In this document: positions 19,001 to 27,588 of the stretch, piece after piece
Layout of the letters: every line of letters starts with the position of its first letter
Numbering within the stretch: position 1 is the stretch's first letter
DNA from: JAWSVE01 sp050633885
Lineage (GTDB): Bacteria > Pseudomonadota > Gammaproteobacteria > Pseudomonadales > Cellvibrionaceae
Direction: 5' to 3'
Assembly (NCBI GenBank): GCA_050633885.1
Contig: JBOEHK010000001.1
Location: 124,001 to 188,000, forward strand
Length of the DNA stretch: 64,000 nt
Notes under the pieces: generated by a model
What the model saw: the letters and a program-made list of their open reading frames with translations, nothing else
The model's database searches: none
What the model was told of the DNA's origin: nothing
Position numbers and translations under genes: made by a program

Positions 19001-19807
19001 ATGTTGAAAATCATTTGTAACAATCAGCACCATTTATCAATCGCAAAAAGTTTAGCGGTAAGGTTAAATGTTGCAGTTGAGTTTGATCTCAACTTAAAAA
19101 ACTTGCCTCCGCATACACTAGCGTTACTGTTTGATCATAACGGAGTCAGCTTGAATGCCATTGATGAACAAAAAACAGGTGCGGTATATGTTGATTTTGT
19201 TCATGGCAAACTAGGTTACCGTTTGAGGCATAATGAAGCTAAACCACTTATTGCAAAGGCGGTGGGAATAAAATCAGGTGTTCTTCCGTCTATTTGGGAT
19301 TTAACGGCAGGGCTTGGTCAAGATGGGTTTATCCTTGCGAAATTGGGCTGTGAAGTGCAAATGTTTGAACGCAATGCAATTGTTCATTGTTTATTGCAAG
19401 ATGGTTTGCTCAGAGCGAATCATTCAGCAAGTGAGCTCAATGATGATGTTTTAAGAGCATTGCTTGATCGATTATCGCTAGTCTCTGAGGATGCCATTAA
19501 TGTTCTATCAGAGGCAGCAAACAATGCTGCTATCCCAAAGCCCAGTGTTATATATCTAGATCCGATGTTCCCCGATAGAAAAAAAACGGCAAAGGTGAAA
19601 AAAGGAATGCAATTGTTTCATCAGTTGGTTGGTAGAGATAGCGATTCAGACAAATTGTTAGAGCTAGCTTTACATGTTGCTGAAAGTCGAGTTGTTGTCA
19701 AACGACCTAAAGGTGCTTCTGTATTGGCGGGTCAAGAACCTTCATTACAGTTTCATGGGAAAACATTGCGGTTCGATGTGTATCCATTAAAAAAAATGGG
19801 CAAGTAA
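19001..19807 (+). CDS. rsmJ: 16S rRNA m2G1516 methyltransferase RsmJ
   Basis: SAM-dependent methyltransferase that modifies G1516 of 16S rRNA. The family has a small N-terminal domain and a Rossmann domain. Visible signatures: VDFVHGKLGYRLRH, the SAM motif WDLTAGLGQDGF, the acidic FERN after strand 2, the catalytic YLDPMFPDRKKTAKVKKGMQ segment, and VVKRPKGA near the C-terminus. Length 268 is typical. It stands between the PilZ gene and a convergent small membrane protein gene. Confidence 0.95.
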   Translation: MLKIICNNQHHLSIAKSLAVRLNVAVEFDLNLKNLPPHTLALLFDHNGVSLNAIDEQKTGAVYVDFVHGKLGYRLRHNEAKPLIAKAVGIKSGVLPSIWDLTAGLGQDGFILAKLGCEVQMFERNAIVHCLLQDGLLRANHSASELNDDVLRALLDRLSLVSEDAINVLSEAANNAAIPKPSVIYLDPMFPDRKKTAKVKKGMQLFHQLVGRDSDSDKLLELALHVAESRVVVKRPKGASVLAGQEPSLQFHGKTLRFDVYPLKKMGK

Positions 19808-19809
19808 CT

Positions 19810-20067
19810 TTATTTTGATTTGAAAAATGTAACAATTCTTGTCAGTACAAAACGTGTCTCTGAAATAATAGCTAAGATAAACCCTACTGAAATAATAACA
19901 ATAAAAAATAGAGAAAAAATCTCCTGTGACAGTGAGTCTTCTAAAACTTCATTGGTTATATATAAGAAAACTAATCCAGTAAAAAAAATCGATAAACCTA
20001 ACCTAAAGCGTTTAACATCTTTATCACTTGTAGAGATATTGCCGGTCGTTTTGTCGGTTTTGTTCAT
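19810..20067 (-). CDS. Small two-helix membrane protein, unknown
   Basis: 85 residues with a polar N-terminus (NKTDKTTGNISTSDKD) and two hydrophobic segments (about residues 27-41 and 50-66), ending in a basic tail. No family recognised. An antisense frame of similar length exists, but it lacks protein-like composition. The stop codon lies 3 bases from the convergent rsmJ stop. Local composition is AT-rich, like the downstream region. Real gene status is moderately sure; the function is unknown. Confidence 0.5.
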   Translation of the reverse strand: MNKTDKTTGNISTSDKDVKRFRLGLSIFFTGLVFLYITNEVLEDSLSQEIFSLFFIVIISVGFILAIISETRFVLTRIVTFFKSK

Positions 20068-20268
20068 AGTTTAATACTGTGGGAGTATATAAAGCTGGGC
20101 TTTTTATACTTAATAATTTTTTTTGATTTTATATTTGTCTATCAAATATATCTTTTCAGACTGTTAAGGAATTATAGCCGATAAATTATTTTTTTGTGAA
20201 CTGTGTTGAGGTATATCAATTCAAGCGAGCTAAAGTTACGGTAGCTTTGTCAAAAATGGAGATGGAAT

Positions 20269-20940
20269 ATGCATCCAACACAGTCTCAGCTATATGCCGA
20301 TCATTATAATCACCTCCGTCTTTTACGTTTTTTAGAGGCAGAAGTGGATTGTTTTGAGTGTGGAGAAGACTGGCACGTTCGATTACCGGTCATATTAGAG
20401 ATATTTGATTACCTGCATGCATACCCTGAGCGGAGGCATCACCCAATTGAAGAGGCAGCTTTCGAATTGCTATTAAAAAAAGGTGTTGATAATAGCGAGG
20501 ACATTTGGGCTATTCGGGCGGAGCATACAAAGCTTGAAGAGCTAACTCGTAAAGCGAGCCAGTTATTTACCGCTGTCGCAAATGATATTGTAATATCAAA
20601 AGAGGAGTTGGTGTTTGTAACCAAAGCGTTTTTGACTCGACAGTTTGAGCATATATACAGAGAAAACTTTGAGTTTTATCCGGTTTTTGAAAGAGACATA
20701 AGTGACAAAGAGTGGGATTCGATAGAACGTAAAGTAGATAAAAAATATGGTGTTCAGCCAAAGAATGTTTTGTGTGATGAATATAAAAATATTTACAAAA
20801 CGATACTACATTTTGATAAAGAGACTAATCCAGAAGCTATTGCTCGCTCAATAAACTCGATCTCTGCTCGAGCATCAAAACGAGCTTCCAATAAACAATA
20901 TCAAACTGATAAGGAAAAAACTAAAAGCATTATTCATTAA
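20269..20940 (+). CDS. Hemerythrin-domain protein
   Basis: Helical hemerythrin/HHE protein likely to bind a di-iron or single iron centre. Metal-ligand-like residues are His12/His15 in DHYNHLRLL, His in YPERRHHPIEE with the following Glu, His in RAEHTKLEE, and His/Glu in FEHIYRENFEFYPVFE. The C-terminal 60 residues are polar and basic, and probably disordered. Such proteins sense O2 or NO or buffer iron; the role here is not known. The ribosome-binding site is GGAGATGG just before the ATG. It converges on moaE. Confidence 0.85.
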   Translation: MHPTQSQLYADHYNHLRLLRFLEAEVDCFECGEDWHVRLPVILEIFDYLHAYPERRHHPIEEAAFELLLKKGVDNSEDIWAIRAEHTKLEELTRKASQLFTAVANDIVISKEELVFVTKAFLTRQFEHIYRENFEFYPVFERDISDKEWDSIERKVDKKYGVQPKNVLCDEYKNIYKTILHFDKETNPEAIARSINSISARASKRASNKQYQTDKEKTKSIIH

Positions 20941-20968
20941 CAATACGATGATTTTCTGTTGATATACA

Positions 20969-21424
20969 TTAGCTTATTCCCCAACGTTTTGCGGCACTAT
21001 CATCTGATTCTTTTGCTTCAATCCATTCGCTGTTTGGCCCCATAATGGCTTTTTTCCAAAAAGGAGCTTTTGTCTTTAGGTAGTCCATAAGAAATTCACT
21101 CGCTTCAAAAGCAGCTGTCCGATGAGCGCTAGCTACGCCGACAAAAACAATTTGATCGTTGGTTTTAAGTTCTCCAATTCTGTGGATGATTGATATAGCA
21201 TTTAAAGGCCATCGTGTATTTGCTTCAGCAGCAATGTCTTTAAGCGCTTTTTCTGTCATGCCTGGGTAGTGTTCGAGATGTAATGCGGTGATAGAGTTAT
21301 TTTTTTCAAGATCTCTTACGAGTCCGCAAAATGTGACAATAGCTCCTGAGGAATTGTCGGCGCCCTTTCTCAGTCTTAAATATTCATAGCCAACATCAAA
21401 ATCTTCGGTTTGAATTTTTATCAT
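20969..21424 (-). CDS. moaE: Molybdopterin synthase catalytic subunit MoaE
   Basis: Large subunit of MPT synthase, which inserts the dithiolene sulfurs into cPMP using MoaD thiocarboxylate. I place the start at 21424, one base after the moaD stop; the longer form would overlap moaD. Signatures: GAIVTFCGLVR, LEHYPGMTEKAL, IHRIGELKTNDQIVFVGVAS, HRTAAFEA, and KTKAPFWKK with the catalytic Lys. 151 residues is normal. Part of a moaC-moaD-moaE operon with moaA absent from the neighbourhood. Confidence 0.96.
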   Translation of the reverse strand: MIKIQTEDFDVGYEYLRLRKGADNSSGAIVTFCGLVRDLEKNNSITALHLEHYPGMTEKALKDIAAEANTRWPLNAISIIHRIGELKTNDQIVFVGVASAHRTAAFEASEFLMDYLKTKAPFWKKAIMGPNSEWIEAKESDDSAAKRWGIS

Positions 21425-21425
21425 G

Positions 21426-21677
21426 CTAACCACCTGTAACCGGTGGAAAAAATGCAATTTCATCGCCATCATTAATGATAGAGTTGCGATTAGAGATGGT
21501 TTGATTGATCGCGATGAGGACTTTATCTTCGTTTAAAATATTTTTCCATGCTTCTCCACGGACTGATAATGCGGTTATGAGATCATCAACCGTTTTTATG
21601 TTGCCCTCAGAGTAGCTTTCTTTGTCGCAATTCAAAACTTCCCTGTAGCGCGCAAAATATAAAATCGAAATTGTCAT
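21426..21677 (-). CDS. moaD: Molybdopterin synthase sulfur carrier MoaD
   Basis: Ubiquitin-like sulfur carrier whose C-terminal Gly-Gly is thiocarboxylated and donates sulfur to MPT. 83 residues from the ATG at 21677, ending in FFPPVTGG, the essential double glycine. The beta-grasp pattern is clear (ISILYFARYREVL at the N-terminus). A longer upstream frame overlapping moaC lacks family similarity and is rejected. It is 43 bases after moaC and one base before moaE, so translation with moaE is probably coupled. Confidence 0.95.
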   Translation of the reverse strand: MTISILYFARYREVLNCDKESYSEGNIKTVDDLITALSVRGEAWKNILNEDKVLIAINQTISNRNSIINDGDEIAFFPPVTGG

Positions 21678-21720
21678 ATTTATAAGATCACTTTGACTTT
21701 CATTATCAGAATTTTTAATC

Positions 21721-22194
21721 TCAAGACTTCCAGTCTCCGGATTTTCCCCCACTTTTTTCGAGTAATTTAATGTCGTTAATAGTAATTCCTTTGTCGACGG
21801 CTTTGCACATATCATAAATGGTGAGAGCTGCGACTGAAGCGGCAGTTAAAGCCTCCATTTCGACACCTGTTTTTCCTGCAAGTTTACAAGTTGCTAAAAT
21901 GATAATTGAATGACTTTCTTCTTGAGGTGTTAATTCAACAGCTATAGATGTAAGCATCAGGGGATGGCAGAGGGGAATTAAATCAGGTGTTTTTTTTGCA
22001 GCTTGTATTCCTGCTATGCGAGCGACAGCCAGTACATCACCTTTTTTGTGTCCGCCATTAATAATTAGCTCTAATGTATTTTTTTGCATCTTTACAACGG
22101 CTTGCGCTGTTGCAACGCGTTCAGTGATTTCTTTTTGCCCAACGTCAACCATGTGGGCATTACCATATTTGTCCAAATGAGTTAGATCGGCCAT
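21721..22194 (-). CDS. moaC: Cyclic pyranopterin monophosphate synthase MoaC
   Basis: Converts the MoaA product 3',8-cyclo-dihydro-GTP to cPMP in molybdenum cofactor synthesis. Family signatures: MVDVGQKEITERVA near the N-terminus, KKGDVLAVARIAGIQAAKKT, LIPLCHPL, TGVEMEALTAASVAALTIYDMCKA and the C-terminal LLEKSGGKSG. Length 157 is normal. First gene of moaC-moaD-moaE; dapE lies 66 bases upstream on the same strand. Confidence 0.97.
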   Translation of the reverse strand: MADLTHLDKYGNAHMVDVGQKEITERVATAQAVVKMQKNTLELIINGGHKKGDVLAVARIAGIQAAKKTPDLIPLCHPLMLTSIAVELTPQEESHSIIILATCKLAGKTGVEMEALTAASVAALTIYDMCKAVDKGITINDIKLLEKSGGKSGDWKS

Positions 22195-22260
22195 AGCAAT
22201 TTTGTTTTCAGTTGTGTTTAAATTATTGAAAGTCGCTGAATAAAAATAATGGTTCAGTGA

Positions 22261-23439
22261 TTAGCTTAATAGTAAATTCTCGAGACATTTTTGATATGTC
22301 GATGATAATAAGTCTAGGTCTGAAACTTTTACACATTCATCTATTTTATGAATACTGGCGTTAATAGGGCCTAGCTCTATTACTTGTGCTCCGCTTGGAG
22401 CAATAAAGCGCCCATCCGATGTGCCACCAGTGGTTGATAATTCTGAATCGACATTAGTTGCAGTTTTAATGGCTTTTTGAACAGCATCAACCAAGGTTCC
22501 TCTTGGCGTTATAAAAGGTTGGCCGCTTAGTTGCCACTCTATTTCATACTTAAGATTGTGTTTTTTTAAAATGTTTTCCGTTTTTTCTCTGAGTTCTTCA
22601 TGTGTTACTTCGGTAGAAAAACGAAAATTGCCGAGCGCAGTTAACGATCCAGGGATAACATTGGTAGCTCCTGTTCCACTGTTTATGTTGGAAACTTGAA
22701 AGCTGGTAGCAGGAAAATATTCATTGCCATTATCCCAATGCGTTTGTGTTATCTCAGCGAGAGCAGGTGCAAATGAGTGAATTGGGTTGTCGGCAAGGTG
22801 AGGATAAGCGATATGACCTTGGTGACCAATTGCCGTTAATTTGAAGTTGAGCGAGCCTCGTCGGCCATTTTTAATCGTGTCGCCAAACACTTTATCGCTT
22901 GTAGGTTCGCCAACAATACACCAATCTATTTTTTTATTGTTTTCATTAAGCCATTCCATCACTTTTACGGTGCCATTTTTTGCTGGGCCTTCTTCGTCGC
23001 TCGTCAACAAAAAGCCAATTCGTCCAGAATGGTTTGGGTTTTCTTCAACGAAATTTTCACAAGCCGTCACCATAGCGGCTAAGCTGCCTTTCATGTCCGC
23101 CGTTCCTCGGCCATACAAATGTTCATTTCGAATTGTGGGCTGAAAAGGAGGCGATTGCCATTCGCTAGCAGGGCCTGTTGGAACAACATCTGTATGCCCA
23201 GCAAAAACAATAATAGAGGAGTTATCTTTGATGTTTTCACTTCCAGTTCTTTCAGCCCAAAGGTTGGTGACATCTTCAAAAGGGAGAAGAGTGCATTCAA
23301 AACCTACGGCCTCTAGACGGCTAGAAATTAATGTTAAGCATCCAGCATCTTCTGGCGTGACTGATTCTTTACGAATTAAATCGCAAGTAAGTTCTAACGT
23401 CTCAGAATGATTGTCGTTTGCATTATTTTTGTTGGTCAT
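22261..23439 (-). CDS. dapE: Succinyl-diaminopimelate desuccinylase
   Basis: Zinc M20-family hydrolase releasing LL-diaminopimelate from its N-succinyl form. Start set at 23439 (MTNKNN), preceded by GAGAAA; an ATG six codons upstream is in frame but lacks a better site. Signatures: FAGHTDVVPTGP (zinc His and Asp), GRGTADMKGSLAAM, LLTSDEEGPA (catalytic and ligand Glu), TGGTSDGRF and the late GPINASIHKIDE. 392 residues, slightly longer than E. coli owing to an Asn-rich N-terminus. Follows dapD by about 50 bases, same strand. Confidence 0.96.
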   Translation of the reverse strand: MTNKNNANDNHSETLELTCDLIRKESVTPEDAGCLTLISSRLEAVGFECTLLPFEDVTNLWAERTGSENIKDNSSIIVFAGHTDVVPTGPASEWQSPPFQPTIRNEHLYGRGTADMKGSLAAMVTACENFVEENPNHSGRIGFLLTSDEEGPAKNGTVKVMEWLNENNKKIDWCIVGEPTSDKVFGDTIKNGRRGSLNFKLTAIGHQGHIAYPHLADNPIHSFAPALAEITQTHWDNGNEYFPATSFQVSNINSGTGATNVIPGSLTALGNFRFSTEVTHEELREKTENILKKHNLKYEIEWQLSGQPFITPRGTLVDAVQKAIKTATNVDSELSTTGGTSDGRFIAPSGAQVIELGPINASIHKIDECVKVSDLDLLSSTYQKCLENLLLS

Positions 23440-23488
23440 ATTTTCTCGATGATACAAATAATTAAAAATATTTTACGGACTAAAAAGA

Positions 23489-24523
23489 TTAATTATTTTT
23501 GTGCAGCTCTTCATTTAGCTCAAATTCGGTTTTGTTGGTTTTGCATTCCACTGAGCCGTTTTGAGAGTTTCGCCAGAAGAGTAAATCAGATTTTCCGGCA
23601 AGGTCGCGTGCTTTAACGTACCCCGTTAATTTTCCATCATTGTCGAGCATGGCGACTTTTGTTCCAGCCGTGACATATAGCCCTGCTTCAACAATGCATC
23701 TATCTCCAAGCGGTATGCCAATACCTGCATTTGCGCCAACGAGGCAATTTTTACCCAAACCATTAACGAGTTTACCTCCGCCGGATAATGTTCCCATCGT
23801 CGAGCTGCTTCCACCAAGGTCAGAATCAGCCCCGATCATAACGCCAGCAGATATTCTTCCTTCAATCATACCAGGGCCTTCTGTACCCGCATTAAAATTG
23901 ACAAACCCCTCATGCATAATTGTTGTACCTTCGCCTAAATACGCGCCGAGTCTGACTCGAGCTGTGTGAGCGATACGAACGCCGGTAGGTACAATATAAT
24001 TTGTCATTTTGGGAAATTTATCGACGCAGGCGACTTCTAAAACCTCACCTTTTAAGCGAGCTTGTAATTGTCTTTCTGGTAATTCAGCGATATCAATTGC
24101 GCCTTGGTTTGTCCAAGCGACGTTGGGTAATACACCAAACAAACCGGTTAAATCTGTTCCGTGAGGTTTAACTAGACGATGTGAAATTAAGTGTAGTTTT
24201 AAATATCCTTCAGGAACGCTTGAAGGTGCAGCGTCAGTTTCTAACAAAGTGATTACGATAGGGCGATGGCTAGTTTGGCATTGCTTTGCGAGAGAGGCTA
24301 GATCATCAAAATTATTATCAAGCGCAATTTTTTCGATAGCGGTGAGTTGCGTCGAGTCGACGTCAATAGCTTGATTTCCACCGGTGTAGTTAAGTCGTTC
24401 TCCGATTGCCGCTGTAAGGTTTGAGTTCGGATTGAGTAGAGGAGCTGGGTAAAAAATTTCCAGCCAATCTCCATTGTTATTTTTGGTACCAATGCCTAAT
24501 GCAAAGCTAAAAAGTTGTGACAT
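23489..24523 (-). CDS. dapD: Tetrahydrodipicolinate N-succinyltransferase (long DapD type)
   Basis: Succinyl-CoA-dependent acylation in the lysine/diaminopimelate pathway. This is the 344-residue Pseudomonas-type DapD, not the 274-residue E. coli form. An N-terminal alpha/beta domain precedes a left-handed beta helix of hexapeptide repeats (about residues 175-300), including RLGAYLGEGTTIMHEGFVNFNAG and the GGSSSTMGTLSGGG stretch. Its neighbours, yffB-like upstream and dapE downstream, match the Pseudomonas gene order. Confidence 0.96.
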   Translation of the reverse strand: MSQLFSFALGIGTKNNNGDWLEIFYPAPLLNPNSNLTAAIGERLNYTGGNQAIDVDSTQLTAIEKIALDNNFDDLASLAKQCQTSHRPIVITLLETDAAPSSVPEGYLKLHLISHRLVKPHGTDLTGLFGVLPNVAWTNQGAIDIAELPERQLQARLKGEVLEVACVDKFPKMTNYIVPTGVRIAHTARVRLGAYLGEGTTIMHEGFVNFNAGTEGPGMIEGRISAGVMIGADSDLGGSSSTMGTLSGGGKLVNGLGKNCLVGANAGIGIPLGDRCIVEAGLYVTAGTKVAMLDNDGKLTGYVKARDLAGKSDLLFWRNSQNGSVECKTNKTEFELNEELHKNN

Positions 24524-24613
24524 GTTTTTGACCCTGTGACTATTTTGTTTTTAGAGATTTAAATGCAGTGTTAGTTAAAATTTGGAAAGAATAGTGTTAG
24601 TGCGATGTTAAAG

Positions 24614-24958
24614 CTAAGAAAAAAGTGCTAAATATTTTTCTTCGTTAAACCCAACAGTAATATCTTTACCGTTTTCAATGAGTGGTCTTTTGATTAAAGT
24701 CGGATTTTCAACAATTAAGGGGATTGCTGACTTTTTATCAAAGGATTCTTGCTGTGTTTTGGGTAACGCTTTCCAAGTTGTGCTGCGTTTGTTTACCAGT
24801 TGCTCTAGCCCTAGCGTTTCCACCCAGTCCTTGACTTGTTTTTGTGTGATACCCTCTTTTCTGAAATCGTAGAAAGTATAGTTAATCGCTTGTTTTTCAA
24901 GCCATTTTTTTGCTTTTTTGACCGTGTCGCAATTTGGAATACCATAAACAGTAATCAT
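24614..24958 (-). CDS. yffB: ArsC/Spx-family protein (YffB-like)
   Basis: Thioredoxin-fold protein of the ArsC superfamily, YffB branch, for which a glutathione-linked reductase role has been suggested but not settled. The N-terminal motif is GIPNCDTVKKAKKWL with one Cys at 10, and the conserved RKEGI and C-terminal IKRPLIENGK stretches are present. 114 residues is normal. It sits upstream of dapD, as in other Pseudomonas-like genomes. It is clearly distinct from the arsC at 10.4 kb. Confidence 0.88.
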   Translation of the reverse strand: MITVYGIPNCDTVKKAKKWLEKQAINYTFYDFRKEGITQKQVKDWVETLGLEQLVNKRSTTWKALPKTQQESFDKKSAIPLIVENPTLIKRPLIENGKDITVGFNEEKYLALFS

Positions 24959-25193
24959 ATTAGTCCCTTATTTTTAGCGGGCTAGAAATAAAAAGAGCGT
25001 AAGGATACCAGATTCTGTTGTAGATGTTGGTGTGATGAACGTGGCTTTGTGTGTTTTAAGCTATTGAGCGTATGGACACTAAACCCTTAATGCCAGTAGA
25101 ATCCGCGCTTTAAGGGGTTGGTCAATAAAAGTACTGATTTCCCTTTTGTGTGTCTTGAGAAATATTGGAAAGTTTAACATTAAGGATAAGTAA

Positions 25194-25577
25194 GTGGACA
25201 TAGTAGCTGATAGACCTAAAAGTCATTCTCACAAGCAAACCAATAAAGAAACCTACCGAGTTGTTTTTTGGGGGCAGGTCGCGCCCGATTACATTCCAAA
25301 AGAGGTAGCGCTGGCTTTTGCCCGAAAGTTTCAGATTAAAGAGCGTAAACAACTTCTCAAGTTGTTTACTGGGAAGGTCGTCACTTTAAAGCGAAACCTT
25401 TCCGAAATGGATGCGCAACGATATGTGTCAGCTATCCAAGAGCTGGGGGGTGTTTGCAGAATTGAAAGTGAGTTCAAAAACTATTTCTTTGAAAATGAGA
25501 CGAAAGAAAGACACAAAGTGAATTTTTTGCAAAAAGATTTTGACATGGATGCTTTGACTCTATCTCCTAAATATTAA
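25194..25577 (+). CDS. Small uncharacterised protein, 127 aa
   Basis: Starts at a GTG; the first 20 residues are polar, followed by a compact alpha/beta domain (about residues 21-92: YRVVFWGQVAPDYIPKEVAL onwards, ending in an Ile-Glu beta strand) and a charged tail. The core pattern, with strand, helix, FTGKVVTLKR strand, helix and final strand, resembles a short domain I recall from N-termini of some proteobacterial membrane proteins, but I cannot name it with certainty. No catalytic motif. It is the only plus-strand gene in a 10-kb minus-strand block, and its stop lies 14 bases from the convergent nth stop. Confidence 0.65.
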   Translation: MDIVADRPKSHSHKQTNKETYRVVFWGQVAPDYIPKEVALAFARKFQIKERKQLLKLFTGKVVTLKRNLSEMDAQRYVSAIQELGGVCRIESEFKNYFFENETKERHKVNFLQKDFDMDALTLSPKY

Positions 25578-25591
25578 GTGTAGAGACTGGC

Positions 25592-26272
25592 CTAGGCTTT
25601 TTTTGTTTTTTTGGCGCGCTTGCGGTTTGGATAGCAGGTGCGGCAAATGTCACACACCGTACCGTCACACCCCCGAGCAGAACAAAATTCTCTTCCGTAA
25701 TAAATAATTTGTAAATGCAGCTTGTTCCACGTCTCTTTAGGGAATAGCCGCTTTAAATCTTTCTCTGTTTGTACTACATTTTTTCCGTTTGTGAGACCCC
25801 AGCGTTGAGCAAGTCGATGAATGTGTGTGTCGACTGCAAAACTTGGAACATCAAAAGCTTGGCTCATGACCACACTTGCAGTTTTATGGCCAACACCTGG
25901 CAACCTTTCTAATGCTTCCATGTCGCATGGGACTATTTCTTTATGTTCTCTGACTAATATTTTTGACAAGGTTGATATGGCTTCTGCTTTTCTTTCTGAT
26001 AAGCCACAGGGCTTGATTATTTCACGGATTTTAGAGGCGGGAACTTTTTGCATATCTCTCGGGTTATCAGCCAAGTTGAATAATGCTGGCGTGACTTGGT
26101 TTACTCTTTCGTCTGTACATTGTGCTGAAAGCAAGACAGCGATTAATAGCGTGTAGGGATCTTTGTGCTCTAAAGGGATGGGCGGGGTGGGGTAGAGCGC
26201 CTGAAGTGTTTTCAGTGCATAAGCAGCCCGTTGTAATTTTGTTGGATTGGGTAGCGTTAAATTATTGGTCAT
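25592..26272 (-). CDS. nth: Endonuclease III with atypical cysteine cluster
   Basis: DNA glycosylase/AP lyase for oxidised pyrimidines in base excision repair. The helix-hairpin-helix LPGVGHKTA contains the catalytic Lys130, and VDTHIHR contains the catalytic Asp148. The Fe-S region has Cys at 197, 202, 207, 210 and 213. The canonical spacing C-x6-C-x2-C-x5-C fits 197, 207 and 213, but the second ligand position (204) is Gly. The whole sequence looks unlike enterobacterial Nth and closer to a variant I recall from Bacteroidetes or planctomycetes. The C-terminal tail is very basic. Confidence 0.92.
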   Translation of the reverse strand: MTNNLTLPNPTKLQRAAYALKTLQALYPTPPIPLEHKDPYTLLIAVLLSAQCTDERVNQVTPALFNLADNPRDMQKVPASKIREIIKPCGLSERKAEAISTLSKILVREHKEIVPCDMEALERLPGVGHKTASVVMSQAFDVPSFAVDTHIHRLAQRWGLTNGKNVVQTEKDLKRLFPKETWNKLHLQIIYYGREFCSARGCDGTVCDICRTCYPNRKRAKKTKKA

Positions 26273-26361
26273 TTTTGATTTTTTTGTGATGGTTTGTTGA
26301 TTTATTTCTTATATCTAAAGCATAGAAAAATGGGTTTAACTAATAGGGTCAATAAATACAT

Positions 26362-27588
26362 TCAATTAAGAGATTCAATAAAGCGGCGGATTCGTTTAAC
26401 GCCTTCAATACATTCTTCTTTATTTGCCACCAGTGCGATACGGACGTGGTTTTCACCAGGATTTGTGCTGTTGTCATTTGTAGGGTTTCTAGCAATAAAA
26501 GTCCCTGGTAAGACGGTAACGTTTTCTTGGCTAAATAATTTTTGAGAAAATTCTTTGTCGCATATCGTTGTTGGAAGCCATAAATAAAAACTGGCGTCTG
26601 GTTGTTTAAGAGAGGTTACTGGTTTCAATATGTCTAGTGCTAGTGAAAATTTTTCTTTGTACAGCTTTCGATTCTCAACAACATGTTTTTCGTCGTTCCA
26701 TGCATGTGAGCTGGCTATTTGTATGGGGACGCTCATGGCGCAACCATGATAAGTCCGGTAAAACAAAAAACTGCTGAGTATGTCAGCATCACCTGCAACA
26801 AAACCAGAGCGTAACCCCGGAAGGTTAGACCGTTTTGATAAGCTATGAAAAACGACACAGCGAGAAAAATCATCACGTCCAATGTCGGCACAGACTTCGA
26901 GTAATCCAATAGGTGGAGTTGCTTCATCAAAGTAAATTTCAGAGTAACACTCGTCACTGGCGATGACGAAGTCGTATTTGTCGGCAAGTGCGATTAATTC
27001 TTTTAATTGTTCGTTCGAGACTACAGCGCCAGAAGGGTTGCCAGGACTGCATAAATAAATCAGTTGGCATTTTTCCCAAATGGAAACGGGTACTGAAGAA
27101 AAGTCTGGCAGGTAATGGTTGTTTTGAGTGCAGTCCATAAAAAATATTTCAGCACCTGATAAATAAGCAGCACCTTCATAGATCTGATAGAAAGGATTAG
27201 GAGAAATAACAATAGGCTTTTGTTGTGAGTGGCTTTTGTTTCGATCAATCACGGCTTGAGCAAATGCAAATAATGCTTCTCGAGTTCCGTTGACGGGTAG
27301 AACATTTTTTTCAGGATCTATGAGTGAATTGTTTATAGAGAAGCGGTTACATAGCCAGTTAGCAATAGACTCTCGCAATTCAATTAACCCTTTAGTAGAA
27401 GGGTACGATGCAATTTTATCCAGATTGTCACTGAGAACGTCCAATACAAATTGTGGTGTTTGGTGTTTGGGCTCTCCGATTGAGAAAGGAATGTGCTTTA
27501 GGTCGGCTGGCGGAATAGTTGCGGCGGCTTTCAACGCATTTAATTTTTCAAATGGATAAGCTTGTAATAGTTGTAAATCAGAATTCAT
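26362..27588 (-). CDS. dapC: Succinyldiaminopimelate transaminase
   Basis: PLP-dependent class I/II aminotransferase of lysine synthesis. Fold-type I signatures are visible: PVNGTREALFAF, ISPNPFYQIYEGAA, YLCSPGNPSGA, ASDECYSEIYFD, and the PLP lysine in SLSKRSNLPGLRSG, with a C-terminal HVRIALV arginine. 408 residues is normal. The start codon overlaps the glnD stop by ATGA, so the two are translationally coupled; glnD next to dapC is the Pseudomonas arrangement and supports DapC over other aminotransferases. Confidence 0.93.
   Translation of the reverse strand: MNSDLQLLQAYPFEKLNALKAAATIPPADLKHIPFSIGEPKHQTPQFVLDVLSDNLDKIASYPSTKGLIELRESIANWLCNRFSINNSLIDPEKNVLPVNGTREALFAFAQAVIDRNKSHSQQKPIVISPNPFYQIYEGAAYLSGAEIFFMDCTQNNHYLPDFSSVPVSIWEKCQLIYLCSPGNPSGAVVSNEQLKELIALADKYDFVIASDECYSEIYFDEATPPIGLLEVCADIGRDDFSRCVVFHSLSKRSNLPGLRSGFVAGDADILSSFLFYRTYHGCAMSVPIQIASSHAWNDEKHVVENRKLYKEKFSLALDILKPVTSLKQPDASFYLWLPTTICDKEFSQKLFSQENVTVLPGTFIARNPTNDNSTNPGENHVRIALVANKEECIEGVKRIRRFIESLN

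Noticed and set aside
19820..20074. Plus-strand frame of 84 residues antisense to the small two-helix membrane protein
   Set aside because: Composition unlike a folded protein, while the minus frame has two clear membrane segments.
21678..21815. Upstream extension of moaD into moaC
   Set aside because: The added 46 residues have no MoaD similarity; the ATG at 21677 gives the normal 83-residue protein.
25122..25352. Minus-strand frame of 76 residues overlapping the small 127-residue gene
   Set aside because: No conserved pattern; the plus frame has a coherent alpha/beta core.
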